The notes: generated by a model not told the origin, from the sequence alone. A DNA stretch of 64,000 nucleotides from Rhododendron vialii (GCF_030253575.1 NC_080557.1:46652501-46716500), one strand, 5' to 3'. Counted from the stretch's first letter, positions 24,460-46,533 are shown. Program-made: numbers and translations.

Positions 24460-24765
24460 TTTTTGTTTGGGAATTGATTCTCACAGGATTCTTCCTGTCA
24501 TGACCGCTCTACATCAAAGACAGATTCAAGTGGATGTGATTTGTCCACTGTGTAAACAAGAGGAGGAAACCATGGATTATGTTGTTTCTTTGATGCTTAC
24601 ACTATTTCTGTTTGTAAGGTTAATCGTGTTGTAGTGCAGCAAGCTGATGTAATAGCGGTAGGATATAAGAGATCTCTTATCTCTCCTACTACTGTGTCAA
24701 TTTGATTGTATATGCATTGTTCATTTCTCAAAAGAAAAAACAATTGTTGTTTGGACTTTCTTGTT
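24460..24765 (+). mobile_element. LINE 3' fragment (zf-RVT region)
   Basis: One frame reads RILPVMTALHQRQIQVDVIC then PLCKQEEETMDYV. This is the zinc-binding zf-RVT segment found at the C-terminus of plant L1-type ORF2 proteins. A T-rich 3' portion ends in an A-rich stretch near 24735-24745. It abuts the GLYR pseudogene, so the insertion may have removed that gene's 3' end. Confidence 0.6.
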
Positions 24766-24799
24766 TGAAAAGAGGGTAATGACATGCATAATCAAAATG

Positions 24800-25159
24800 C
24801 GATTGGTTAACACAAATTCTTAAAAGATAAAATGTGAATGCACACTGCACGGCCCCTTAGAAGTGGTTTGGACTATTTAACATAATTTTTTAAAATAGTG
24901 GTTATTTCTGGGTGTTTAGCGATTTTTTAAAGCTTTTCTTTAAAGTATTTATACCAGCGAGCAATACAAAAAGAATGAAAGTATGAACCGAGATTGAGAA
25001 AAGTTTAAAGAATAAAAATGAAAAGACATGGATCAATCATGGATCCACTTTCTCTAAATTGCTATTTATCTGAACACAACTGGATTTTTATTTGATTATA
25101 ATATGATTAAACTAATTTTATTGATAATATATCGATATCATCAAGTATGTATATTATCT

Positions 25160-25203
<44 letters not shown>

Positions 25204-26025
25204 GTTTTATGGGTTCAAGTGATGCACAATTTCACAAAAAGAAGTAGGCGCATGCAATATGATTTAAGTGAAACCTAGGGGTGCTAGTGAGGTTTTACCC
25301 ATAATTGACGTCCGCAAGTTTGCTTTGGATTTGATTCAATGTAGCTAAAGCCCATTATTACGAGCGCAAAAATTTCAAGTAAAAAGGGAGAAGAGGGCTT
25401 TCCCTCTTGTTTCCCCACTCTTACAAGAGATGGTGCCTTTATTAGCTTTCGGACCTTAACCCTCAGGTGACCAAGTAAAAACCATGTAGGGAGGGCACTT
25501 AGAACAATAATTTCCCATCGCAATCACAAAAGTAACAGGGCAATGCACCCATGCCACATGATAAATATTAGGAGGTGAAGAGATTTCATGAAAACATTCA
25601 GACTGTGAAACAACACTTTATGATATAGTTCCCTCGGTCCCGGAAGGGACAGGGCTTCCTGGTATCGTCAACATGGTGACAAGCTTTGTCACTCAAACAC
25701 AATTCCACAAACAAGCATGGAAAGTTTCCATACCATGAAAAAATCAGTGAAACCCAACCCAAGACGACAACCATGGCACGTATCCACATCCCAAACGAAA
25801 GTTATTATCGTCTCGAATACACGATGGTTGATCTGGTTTTGCAAACTTTTTAAACATGGCCAGAATTAAAAACACCAGCCTAATTAATACAACAAATTGC
25901 ATGACATGAATACATAAAAACCAAGAAGGTAATTATTATATTTCAACTAAAAAGGAGCAAGGAACCTTTAGTTTTTATAAAATTACAGCTTAAGTAGAAT
26001 ATATACTCTTCCCGACTGAAGTTTA
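24800..26025. other. Intergenic, with a (GA)n run
   Basis: A GA microsatellite of about 20 units lies at 25162-25201. No gene recognised. The last part is the 3' flank of GCN5. Confidence 0.5.
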
Positions 26026-35016
<8,991 letters not shown>

Positions 35017-36641
35017 CGTCGTTGATGAGAGAGAGAGAGAGAGAGATTAGGGTTTTGGAGAGCTAGGGTTTTACAGTGAAGATGAGGCTGTGGACAGTTG
35101 ACTTGACAGACCTCCGTTTTCTTCAAAAAGTCAAGCTTGTTGTTGATGTTTCTATTGGTTGATTAAAGTCCCGTTAGTTGGTTTGTCTGTTGCTTTGCGC
35201 CATAATACAAACAATGATACCTGACACTTGGTCTAATGAAAATACTATTTGGAAAAACAACGATTCTGGACACTCGATTCATGAAAATGCTCGGGAAAAC
35301 ATTGAATGATTCAGATTTACAGTACTGTGAATTTGTGAATCTGGACCATCTATCAACGTAAACTTTATGTAATCGATTTTTGTTCTTCTTAGATTATTGT
35401 CTTATTAATATGGGTTTTTTTTTATGAGTTCTTTTAAAGTTTAAGTTAAATAAGAAGTCTGAGAAGTAAAAAATATGATCAAAACTCAAAAACGTTTCAC
35501 TAAAGATGCGAAAAATTGAAAAAATTGTCTTTTTTCTCTTCTCTCATTTGAACACTTTTCAACTTTCTAATTCTGTAATTCATCTCACTTAGACCTAGAA
35601 ATTTTTAAATGCCGGATGGGTATCACGTCACCCGACTGACGTGGTGCCCGAGCGGGCACATCCGAGTCGTCCAAAAGTGTATTGGATGGTCCAAATTAAA
35701 ACACTCTCTCTCCTCTCACCCCTGCACTCTCTCTCCTCTTTCTCTCTCCAAATCCGAGCCGTCCAAAACTTTAATGGACGGCCCAGATGCATCGAGCGGA
35801 CACCACGTGGTACCCGCTCGGCACTAAAAATTTCTCCACTAGACCGAATGATTGCTCTCGAAAATTATTTACGATCAAAAGTCCAAAAAAAATCACTAAA
35901 GACGCAAAAATTGAAATAGTTCTTTTCCCCTTCTCTTATTTGAGTTTTTTTCAACTTTGGTTCAGTTTTTTATATTTTTCTAATTGATCTCTTATTTAAG
36001 CTTTTTCCATTACCACTTTGGTTCAGTTTTTTATACTTTTTTAATTCATCTCTTATTTAAGCTTTTTACAGTATCTTTGGGGCACCGCGCACACGATACT
36101 TCAGGCTCTTTTTTCACCACACATTGGGTGAAGTCTACACACGTATCTTAGGGCTCACATTAAATGTGTGGTGGTAACCGGGCCCGGGGGCACCATGTGA
36201 GAGCACCCGAAGGCATTGAATAATTTTTCCTACTATTCCCCTCAAATCCTATTCATCCTTCTTTCCAACCAACCTGCTATGAAACAAACCAGTAGAAAAT
36301 TTTCGAAACTGAACAGCTAATCTGGTCCTAACTAGTGAGGCAGCTGAATGCTTGTCATTCATGTTCAATTAAACTTTTGCTTTACACAATAATTTTCTCT
36401 TTACAGTATACATAAAATGAGTGTAACATGAACAAGTTAAATACAAATTACAGAGGAGTTACAGTTACAAACTGTAGTGAATCTTGACAAATTCTCATCT
36501 CATCCCTTCGCCTTTTCAGTCCTCATAGTAACTTCGAGAAAAAGCCAGTGCCAGTGCCCGGGCATGCTTTGCGCTTCGCATGTTTAAACAAAGAGCTTGC
36601 TGAGGTATATCGATCAAGGTTGCAAAGCAGTCACCATCCCT
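35017..36641. other. Intergenic between GCN5 5' end and GBP 3' end
   Basis: Holds the GCN5 promoter (minus strand, with a GA run at 35030-35046 in the leader), the MITE at 35596-35836, and a 61-bp tandem pair ACTTTGGTTCAGTTTTTTAT at 35954 and 36015. A segment at 36080-36215 (CACGATACTTCAGG, ACCGGGCCCGGGGG) resembles another non-autonomous repeat. No gene seen. Confidence 0.5.
35596..35836. mobile_element. MULE-type MITE carrying G-box ends, copy 1
   Basis: The left end AGAAATTTTTAAATGCCGG and the right end CCGCTCGGCACTAAAAATTT plus CT are inverted. ACCACGTGGT/GACGTGGTGCCC motifs sit just inside each end. It has the same ends and style as the copy at 51616-51803, where a perfect 9-bp target duplication supports a Mutator-like origin. 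Here the flanks ACTTAGACC and CACTAGACC match at only 6 of 9 positions, so this copy is older. It sits about 580 bp upstream of the GCN5 start. Confidence 0.75.
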
Positions 36642-39600
36642 CTAGTCTGATCTCGGCCGACCTATGTGACTGTTGTACAAAGGTAAAAGCCAACCGGAGC
36701 CATGTTTCCACCTCCCATAACATCTCCAGTAAAGCACCAACATTGCCATGACAACGCCAACGGGAAAAGCCCACCTGTCTCAACAAGGAAATGAGAAGGA
36801 CGAAGCAACAAGGCTCTTTAAGTTCAATACAGTGACCGCAACATATGCCACAAATTCATGTCGCATAACTGATTTTGTTGCTTTGAACTTTTCCGATTGA
36901 ATGGAACCCAATGTAGTATTGTCAAATTTGGAGTATAACTCTTCTTTTTGGATGAAAGGTACAAACAAAGTATCTACGACGAAGGAATGTGCAGTTCTCA
37001 CAGCATCTAAACTGTTAAATGCATTAGTATAAAGAGAACAAATATTTGTTGCGACATAATCCTTTTTGTGCAGTTCCTATATTTACCCCAAAAAGTGAAA
37101 ATTGTGTTGTACTGCAGTTTGGCATAACTATAACATAGAGGAATGCCAGTAAAAGCACAAAACGCCATTCTGTGGTGGATGCATGAAACAAGTTAAAATG
37201 CAATGTAACACATGATTCAAGCCGTCTTCAAGTTCAACCGAAAGAGATTTAAATGAGTTTGAGGAGCATAGAATGAGGTTCTTACCTATCCAAATCAAGG
37301 ATAGGGCTATAAACAAGAGATTCCCAACCTGCTACGATGAAATGCCAAGCCGGGTTGTAATAAAGAGACTCTGCTGACCAAAACATCCTTGTGTACGTCT
37401 CTAAGAAGATGAAAAGTATCCATGCCCCGATCTCGATCATAATAAACTTCATTACAAAACGACCCACCACTACCATCACTAGAGAGAACGCTACCAACCA
37501 ATTAAAGAGCCTGTGGTTGTATTCCTTGATAAATTGAGATTTTGACTTCCCCATCATCTGCAGGTTTTATAGAGTTTCATACTCAGAGTAGATCACACGG
37601 AGAGTAAGAAAGTTAACAAGAAAATAAGGATCATTGGAACACTGCATGGAAATGAACCACATCATGTTGAGACACGATTATTTGAAATGCTTAAAAGAAG
37701 AGTGTCGCTCTCTTGCCAGGAATGAATTTCAGTTACCAACCACCAAACAAAGATCTCAACCTAGGGAGGGGGAAGGGACTTAACAAGCACACTTGGAGAA
37801 ACCAGAAGAAAAACAGAAACAAAAATGCAAACCTTGGTCATCCGATGCTCATAATTGCTTTTAGAAGGTCCAACACACTCCCTCTCAAAACTTTGGTTGC
37901 ATTGGAGGAAACCTGCATTAAATTTTGCCATTGAAGGAAGTTTCAAGACTTGAAGCTGATCCATCTTGTCCTCACATTTGGTATACAGTTCCTCACACAA
38001 CTTCGAAGATTGATACTCATTTGCCAAAACAAAATTCTTATACACCTGCAGGGAATTTCCAGTTAAAAAGTGGACACAAGCATGTGCTTTATCATTTAAG
38101 ATTCAAACACGCAAGAGGGATCTAGCATTATGAGACAGTTTTCCAAACATTTCTACACCCAACCCCAACAAGAAGTGAAGACCTTGGAGATGGTTTATTG
38201 AGAAATCCATAACATCTGAATAAATGATCATAAGATTGAAGAACCTTCCCCTAAGTTTTCCAGAAAGCATTCTAGCTTTGTGATGCAACAACATCTCAGA
38301 TAACCTGATGTCGTATCATTTATTCAAATATCTAAAGCATATCAACTTTTGAGATTAATCCACTCAGACATGCTCTCTAGTTATAACTTGACAAAATCCA
38401 GTTTGAAGTGAGTTCAATTACACAACCCACTACACAATTGCCTTTGGAAATCCAGTTAACAATCGTACTTGATTTTGAGCATGACTTGTACCTTCTCAAG
38501 TTCTTCATCCAGTTTTTCAACTGATCTCTTTGCATGGTGCCGACCAAAATGTTCTTCATCAAAAACTTTCATTGTTTCTTCTCTAAAACCTTCATTGTTT
38601 TTTTGCAGAGACTGCTCCGAGAGGGGTAAGTTTAACGCAGCCATCCTTTCACTGTATAATTTCAAGCATCGCTCCAGAATACCCTTATTGAAAACTTCCA
38701 CAAGAGAGCCCGCAGATGGAATCTCTCCTTTGTTCAAGGCTTCAAGAATCTGAAACAAACCATGGTTTGATAGACAAAGAGTGCATAGGATGAGAAGATT
38801 TAATAACTAACCTATTTTATAAACTATTCATCAAACAATAAACTTCCTGCTAAAGATGGAAGATTTAAACTTCCAAATTAAAATGAGAGGGATGCGAACG
38901 TTTTACAAAAATGATTAGTTCTTTGACCCAGTGAGAGTAAAATGGTCACATCTTTTATGCTCAAAGGATTTTTTGTCCAAGTTATTTCGGTTAGAAAGTA
39001 GATTTAACAAGCTTTTCAACTGTTCAAACCACGCAGAAATCGGAGTTCGGAGTGCCCGGGGCAAGCCAACAAAGATTGACATGCAATTATGAGGATGCGC
39101 CTGGGGCGCAGTGCAATGCGCCTGGGGAGCATAAACTTGCGCCAGGGGAGCATAAACGTGCGCCTGAGGCGCGACGTGCAATTTTGAGGATGCGCTCGGG
39201 GCGCATAAACTGATGTGCAATTTTGAGGAGGAGCAGTGCAATGCGCCTGGGGCACATATACTTGCGCCTAAGGAGCACTTGACGTGCAATTTTGAGGATG
39301 TGCCCGGGGCGCAGTGCAACGCGCTTGGGGCGCACTAAAGCTGCACAACATGTCAAATTGCGGGGCTTTATCCCGAACACTCCCGAACTCTGATTTGTGT
39401 GTGGTTTGAACCATTAGAAAGCTAGTTCAATTTACTTTCTAACTCATGTAGTGTGGATAACAAATCATTTGTACATCAAAAATTTTACTCTCAATGGTTC
39501 AAAAAACGATTCATTTCGATAAATCGCTCACATGTCCTTCATCTTAAATTGAATCAAGACCCATCATATATCAATAAATAGAGTTTTTAAAGTACTAGAA

Positions 39601-42600
39601 TCAAAAAATAAAAATATTTAAGTGCTTTTTATGAAAGGGATGTGAGGGATGCAAGTGTTTTTCAAAAATGAGTAGTTCTACAAAAAAAAAACTATCCATT
39701 CTCACTTAAAAGACTCGTTCCCATCTTTAGCAGGATATTTATTCCATTTCTTAAAAAAAAAATCAAATGGTCTGTAATCCAAAATCATTGACGATTGCAG
39801 AAGGTCACCTGCTCCAAAAAAGATACGAACTCTTTCCCACTTAAAGGTTTACCATGCACAATCTTTGGACGGATAATAGAAGTAACAAGTTCTTTCAGCT
39901 CCTCTCTCTTCGTAATGTAAGCTGGGTCAAGCTCACCATCTTTCATGTCGCAAAGCTTGGTCCGTTGGAGATGAGGCTGTTTACAAGTTCAAACTGGGTA
40001 TCAGACCAACCTAGGCAAAGTGATAAAGAATATGCATTTGCAAATTAAAACAAAAACTCGTTCTTAAACCAATTTATCACAAGAAAAAGGTACACAATAC
40101 AGCTCTTGTTCGTTTCAAACTTAACTCGAACATAACTTTCCAATTTTTTGTATTTGGTATCTGGTTGACCAACATTAGAGCAAAATCTTTGTAAGTAGAT
40201 TGTTGTATGAGAAAAAGGTGAAAATTTACTTTTGGATCTGACTTCTGTAAGTCAATTTATCCAGGTTCAAACTTTTTGCATAAAACTACCAAAGCATAAG
40301 AAAAGGGCAGAATCATTAAGCAAGGAGGCGAACCCATACTTGAGGTAAGCTAAAAGCAGTACTGTTATCACCCATGATAGCCAAAGAATCCCTGATCTGG
40401 TTAACCTGACACAAAATAGAAGGGGGCTAACTTCAATTTCTCTGAAATGTCTTAGAATGTCTTCTTGATAATAAAACTAGGGACAGAAAAATACCTGATC
40501 AATATTTTTGTCTCCTGCCGTCATAAAAAGCACCCACAATTAATCCATGTTGTATTAACGTCTCACCATAAGTTCAACTCATATTGTCTGTACATACAGG
40601 CATACGAAAAACTAACCATCATGATTAGGTACATGTCGAAGAGCTTCATCCACCATTTCTTGAACTGATTTACCTTCTGTTAAAATGTCGAGTAAATATC
40701 AATTTCATCTGGACTGATGCATGCTGCATGCCAACATGATTCTACAGTATTCTGGACTAATAGAAGGAAATAGATAAAAGGATAGCAAATAATGATTAAC
40801 TTTTGGAAGAAACTCTTGTTAGTTCAGAGAGAGTCTCAAGTTACCACACTACAGAAGAATATCCTTGCAAACCATATTACAAACTTACGTAGGAAATCAC
40901 GCTGGATAAGCCACAGCAGCTTAGCAGGTTCAAAGGCGATATCTCTCCCCTGCAAAAGTGTCAAACATTGAATGATTAGAAACAAAACATAGTTTTTCTT
41001 ACCATTATTTCTATGACAAGCACTAAAAGACAATATGCCTCAAAAAATATGGTGCAAAAGTGGTACGGAATGTACCTTGACCCTATTCCCACGACAATTG
41101 CGGATGAAACAATGAAAATGAGTCAGTGTTTGCTATAAAATGAGGAGCTAAATGCTTGAAAATGCCATTACAGAAAAGAACATGAAACTATGTGTTCCAT
41201 TATCATGTCAGAATAACGGACCTTCCGTAGAATTCTTCAGCAAGTTCAACAGCAAATGACAGCCGAGATATATCAGCCTCGCGAATCTAAACAAGAATAA
41301 CCAAAAAATATATATCATATCAGATCCTTCAAGGGATACTTGTGGCTTCGGTGACAGTCAATCAACATCCAAGCACAGAAACATAGTTCCAGGATCCCCT
41401 TAGTAATACAGATATGAAACTTCCATCTATGCAAACCTACAATAAGTACCACGACTGTATTGAGTAGCTGGAGCTATTTAAACAGTGATCCCTTAAGTTT
41501 TCAGTTTAAATCTCATAAAACATTGTTAGTCTCATAAAACATGTTTAATTATGAACAATCGCCAACATACACATATTTGAGGTGGGGGAAGTTTCTCTTA
41601 TTTTAGTCCTTTCGAAGGGAACTTTCAGTAATTAGTCAAACATTAATGACTCTTCCTCCCAAGTCTTACAAGTTTGCACTAAGCGGCTTAGTGCTTTTAC
41701 AATTATAGGTTGCTATAGTCTTCGTTTTATTTCAAATCATGGTAATTTGAAGGACATTTCGGTAAACTATCTAGCTTATGTCGTTAGACTTGATTTCAGC
41801 ATATTTTTGCACTTCTTTACTGCATTCTACCAAACAAAACTTAATTGAAGACCAAAGTCAATTCCCCCAGCTGAAAGCATAGATAAAGGTCGCACCCAAT
41901 ACTTTCATCTTAAACCTACTTGTAGGGATTATAAAACTTGGAAGACTCCAATGTCTGCATCCCGCTTATTAAGACAATTTTATGGACCAAAGTAGCTTCC
42001 ATCCAATGGTTTTGACAAAAATTATAGGTGAACAGACATAGCAAGTTGGTAGGAGTAGTTTGGTTTTCCATAGTTCCAGAACTTTGTTTAATACTCCCAT
42101 GTCATGACAATGAGAGAGAGAGAGATAGCGATACAGGAAAAGTAACAAACCATCTCGGGAAGGTTATAGATAAGCACAGAGCTCAGTACGGTTGCTAGGG
42201 CAAAAATCCTGCAAAACAAGAATCAAGAAAGATGCCAACAATTAGGCCTACAGACATCAAAGCAGATTAAAGACCTACTAGTGACTTGAACATACCTGTC
42301 ATCATATACGCTTGACTTCCCAACACTTTCAAATCCTTCCGTGTCAAGGTAGAAGACAGAAATATTTACTCCATTAATTACCATTTCTACTGGGGTTCCC
42401 CATACCCATATCCCTGGAAGAAGTACGGAGAACAACGTAAGACCTGTTACTAAATCTGTAAATGAGTGGTTGCTTTGATCAGGTCATCGTGGTCATAACA
42501 TCGTCTACCTTTCGTCTTCGTGTCACGCATGTGCCCTACACCGAACCCTGCGAGGACATCGGACTCCAAAACTCAGGAACCCCTTGAGAATATTAAAAAA

Positions 42601-44114
42601 AGAAAGAAACATATGCTAGAACATCAATGGCAACAACAGCTAAACTAATAGTATATAGCAGAGGCTGCACCTTCAGAACAAGAAAGGGAGAGAAGTTGAT
42701 TAAGCAGAAATGATTTCCCAGAGCGATATGGACCAATGACCTGATTAATAAACACGCATAAAAATCGAGTCGCAATAAAATAATAAAAGAAGTGCATGAG
42801 AAAAATTTCTCCGAACAATAGTTCTTTTCCCGAGGAGGAAACATGTGCATATATACAAAGACCGATTCTAGTCAGTCACGTACACATGGAATCAAGGAGG
42901 AAATATTTCCCCAAAAGACAGAACGAGCTAATACAAAAAAAGTTCGAGGACACGTTAATTCTCCAATTTTACGATCAGGCACAATGTGTATCGTAGATAT
43001 TAGTAAATTACAAATGTTTTTCGGATAGCTGAAGTGACGATTTATAATACTCATTTACATGATAATCGGCTAAGTTCATTGGAACTCAGTAAATGTTCAG
43101 GGAAGTTAATCTCAAGCTTACAGCAACAGCAGCAATCGGAGTTGTTATTTTCTGAATTGCCTCCAATCCTTCCTTTGTGATGCGGAGTATTGTATGACCG
43201 GGATCGGGCTCTACAATAGGAAACCTATGAGAGAAATAAGAATGGTAAATAACAGTACAGTGACTTATAGATCTCGAGGCTGCTAGTATCCAAGGGGAAA
43301 TAATGGTGCATGACGAAACAGATACAAAAACAGGAAAACAAAGATACAGAATAAACTTATGCAAAAAATGAATATTATAATCTAGCCTAAAATGCTTAAC
43401 CAATAAGGATGCAAAAAAATTCGAACTGAGGATATGAGAAGAGTGATTACCGTGGTTAATTTCATTTGATTCATCATATCAATACCTCATCAAAATACAT
43501 GCCAAAGCAAATCAAAGTACAAACTTTTGATAAATGACACAATTCAGGTAAATCCTAAAAACTATTTATCTTGTCCTGACCGAGTCATTGCCATGGGCGG
43601 CTCTACCATCAAACGAGGGGTTCAAGCGACTGCGTGGATTAAAAAAATAAACCAAGCTCAATAAAAATCCCGCTAAAATGAACATCTTCTTATATAGAGT
43701 TTCGTATGTATCACAAGATTTTCTATACGTCCGCTGAACTAAAGTCTTGGAGCGCCCTGGACATTGCTTTATTAAAAAAAAAGAAAAGAAAAGAATCAAC
43801 ACACTTTTCAACTGCAAATTAAAGAGGAAAAAACACAAATACAATGCAACGTTTAAGATCTTCATACGCATAATGAACCCACGTTAATTGATCGAGTTTC
43901 CAATCCCATCTCACACTAAAGCAAGCTAAACCCAAAATGGTGATCAGACCACTTAATCACTTATAATTAAGATCCGTATTTCAAGTTCAGATATATATAC
44001 ACGAGCGTATTACGAAATCACATACGCTTTCTTGAAATCGTCAACCGATTGAGACCTAGATGCAAATAGACAGAGAAACATCCAAGAGACGCGGACCCGC
44101 CACGAAACCTTCAT
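36642..44114 (-). CDS. Guanylate-binding (dynamin-superfamily) GTPase with C-terminal membrane segments
   Basis: GBP-family large GTPase resembling Arabidopsis At2g38840. Seventeen minus-strand exons: 44114-44026, 43224-43122, 42740-42671, 42547-42509, 42413-42296, 42208-42151, 41286-41222, 41082-41076 (7 nt), 40949-40889, 40676-40617, 40514-40495, 40405-40340, 39976-39809, 38749-38492, 38045-37833, 37557-37286, 36774-36642. The product is 599 residues. The start MKVSWRVRVSWMFLCLFA is signal-peptide-like and was picked because its exon splices in frame to AFPIVEPDPGHT. GTPase motifs: P-loop GPYRSGKS (67-74), switch DTEG (124-127) and the GBP-type RD in LIQRDF (R200, D201). A long helical region follows (LSEQSLQKNNEGF, ANEYQSSKLCEELYTKCED). 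Then come hydrophobic segments near 486-503 and 507-524 and a last one at about 556-571 (VVMAMLVLYW). The topology suggests an endomembrane protein with the GTPase head in the lumen or re-entrant; that is inference. Function in plants is poorly known. No defect seen. Confidence 0.92.
38837..39743. mobile_element. Foldback DNA element with GC-rich tandem core, in GBP intron 13
   Basis: Outer inverted ends contain CCTGCTAAAGATGG and CCATCTTTAGCAGG, with AATAAA just outside on both sides. Inner arms (about 38990-39055 and 39370-39445) are inverted copies containing GGTTTGAACMRTTRRAAAGC-type sequence. Between them lies a degenerate tandem array (about 39075-39335) of units built on GCGCCTGGGGCGCAGTGCAA and TGCAATTTTGAGGATG. 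A direct pair GAGGGATGC...CAAAAATGA occurs near each end. No transposase frame was seen, and no clear target duplication. Confidence 0.75.
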
Positions 44115-45330
44115 CGCGGACCGCTGCACAAGGCGTTACCTCTTACGAACGAAGCACAGTTGCAGGAGGTACGCACAATTGTCGGCATAAAACGACCGCA
44201 GGCGTGCGAAAAAGGAGGAAAATTAAATGGAGTGATTACGAAGACATGGGTGAGAGAGAAGAAGGGGATCTCGAGAAGCCATGGGCGAGGGTGCAGGTTA
44301 AGAATCGTGGACCCTTCTTTTTGGTCTACCGCTGCATGCGTACAGAACTGAAAACCCCAACATATGGGTTTGTGCATGGAATTGTAAAGGCTTTCGTGCC
44401 ACCCCAGTCCAACGGTTTCTTTTAGGCGGGCACCAATTTTAGGCAACGTTTGGAACTTAACGAAAGGAAAATGAAGGAAAATTAAAAAAAATTCCCTAGA
44501 GAGAAAGTGAGAAGAAAATAACAATTTTAAGTGTTATGAATAGTAAATTTTCTTTTCTATTTTCCTCTCATTTTTCTTCCTTTTTATTTTATTTTCCTTT
44601 CCTTTCTTTTCTTTAGATTACAAACAGAGCCTTAAGGTTGGGAGCCAATTTTTTTGGGATAATTTCGAGGACACCCCCTGAATTCAAGTAGAAACACACT
44701 GTTACCCTTCACTTTTTTGAAATTACACTGCACTCCCTCACTTTATAATTCTGAATATCACCCTAGTCCATCTATTAATAAATCGTTTGTTGGCCATGAT
44801 ATAAGGACAAATAGATCATTGACTACCATGTTGTGAAGTTAACAGAGTCGGTATCAACAACTAAAGTCGGCAATCACTCTCTGTCAAAAGTTAGGAGTTC
44901 CGTGTTCAACTAAGAAACTCCCATGACTCCCTATTTCACTGGGCAATCAGGAGTTACGTACAATCTCCTCACTTTTGTGTGGGTGTTATTCCCTCTTGTT
45001 CTTGTATTTGTTTGGATTATTTATCCCTGTAATGGCGCTATTAGTTTGATTGAACTTATATTCATTGTGGACTTGTTTTCAGTTTAATCTAATTCTGACA
45101 CTTATATTCTATTGCCACTTGTAATATGAAAAAAAATGGCTTCGGTGGTATTCCTTGAAGTGAGAATCCCGATTAGCGAATCAATCTTAATAGAGATTTC
45201 AGAGACTTCAAAGTTAATAATAAAAATTTCCCCCTTTCTTTCCTCTCCCCTTTTTGGAATTTTTGCCCATGTATAAATATTAGTATTTTCGGTCTGGCCC
45301 ATGTATATTTCAAGAACAAAATTATTGAAT
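44115..45330. other. GBP upstream region and intergenic repeats
   Basis: 44115-44430 is the probable GBP promoter; a plus-strand frame there is antisense to exon 1 and not a gene. 44650-44830 has the GAGGACACCCCCTGAATTC and ACACTGCACTCCCTCACTTT style of a common dispersed plant repeat. Nothing else was recognised. Confidence 0.4.
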
Positions 45331-45471
45331 GGGAAAATGACGGCCAAGGACGTGTTTGATAATTAATACATTTCAAAGACATTTTCAGCATTAACAAATG
45401 TTCTCAAATGTTCTCAGTATGTTATTGGCGGATATTAATTATCAAAACATGTCCTGGGCCGTTATTTTCCC
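45331..45471. mobile_element. 141-bp MITE with 9-bp target duplication
   Basis: About 40 bp at each end are inverted copies, beginning GGGAAAATGACGGCC and ending GGCCGTTATTTTCCC. The perfect 9-bp direct repeat TTATTGAAT (45322-45330 and 45472-45480) flanks it. Size and target length point to a Mutator-like non-autonomous element. Confidence 0.9.
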
Positions 45472-45569
45472 TTATTGAATCCATATGATAACCAACAGTC
45501 CAATCAGCTAACATGGACAGTCTGTGGGCCCAATAAACGTCTGGGCCATCATTTTCCCTTTCTCAATCA

Positions 45570-46130
45570 ATACGGCCCAAGTATTTAAACTGAGGGGGGG
45601 AGTCTAAAGCGACGACCCACCCAAATCTGAAATAAAGGCCTATCGAAATAAAATAGGAGTCCAAGTTAAATATTAGAACCTCAAGGCTACCCCAATGCGA
45701 GATAGTCCACGTAAACGGCCATTCAATACGAGAAAATTTTGGATATGACAAGTTATTTGTAACGCTCATGGAACCCACCCGATATAAGAGGGCATTACAA
45801 ATGACTGTTGTGTCTGAAAAACAAACATGGAATTCATGTTTTTTGGCCCAAATTGAGCATAGCCCCTTTAGTGGACTTTGGGAGCTTTGAAGATAAGACT
45901 CCATTAATGAAGAAGAATTCATTTGGGAATTCTCTTCTCTTGTATCAGTAGGGTAAGCAATATACATACTGAGAGAGTATAGTGAGTTGAGAGAGAGATC
46001 TCCCTTACAAAGCTTGTCTCGGTAAATATTACTCGAATTTATTCATGGATATACGTGATTTTGGAAAAACCACTTAAAATTCTGTCTTATGTGCGTGTGT
46101 TTGGTTTTGATCATTGGGGCACATCATAAA
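45570..46130. mobile_element. LTR-like fossil
   Basis: The block from about 45570 to 46130 has a long-terminal-repeat look, with ACATACTGAGAGAGTATAGT and GAGAGATCTCCCTTACAAAG followed by a T-rich stretch. A diverged relative of its first 130 bp (GGGAGTCTAAA, CCATTGAAATAAA, AGATCCTCAAGGCTA) occurs at about 56938-57085. No coding region is visible. It is incomplete, and its family is uncertain. Confidence 0.3.
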
Positions 46131-46533
46131 CCACATAAATGGCGTGTAAAAAGGATTGATTTCCACACTCTATCTTATCCAAACCCACCATCTTTCATTA
46201 AATAATGTCATTAATCGATATGAATAAAGACAAAGAATATAGTGTAGTTAAACTTTTTTCACAATTTCAAAAAACTCATTGATATCTACTGATTTGTAAA
46301 AAAAAGTTAAAATTTGTAACAAAAAAAATATTTGTAAAAGCCTAGACTTGCGGTCTACATATTTATTTTAGGACGGAGGGAATGGTAAACCTTATGCAAG
46401 AAAAAATAAGAGAAAACATCCACCTACTTTGAAATAGGGTGAATAAATTGGCACTCCAGTGTGTTCCACCAACCCAAACGTAAAGTACTAACAAGTACTG
46501 TACTTTTACACTGCCAGCCATTAGCAGAAATCC

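Noticed and set aside
39075-39335. Array of short similar units that superficially recalls a CRISPR array
   Set aside because: Units are degenerate, unequal in length and without unique spacers, in a plant nuclear intron.
38915-39380. Overlapping Cys/Ala/Pro-rich frames that look like a repeat protein
   Set aside because: They arise from the GC-rich tandem core of a foldback element inside a GBP intron, and several frames are open at once.
44060-44425. 121-codon plus-strand frame
   Set aside because: Antisense to the first exon and promoter of the GBP gene; no protein family features.
45563-45967. 134-codon minus-strand frame
   Set aside because: Lies in repeat-like sequence that recurs at 56938-57085; no protein features.
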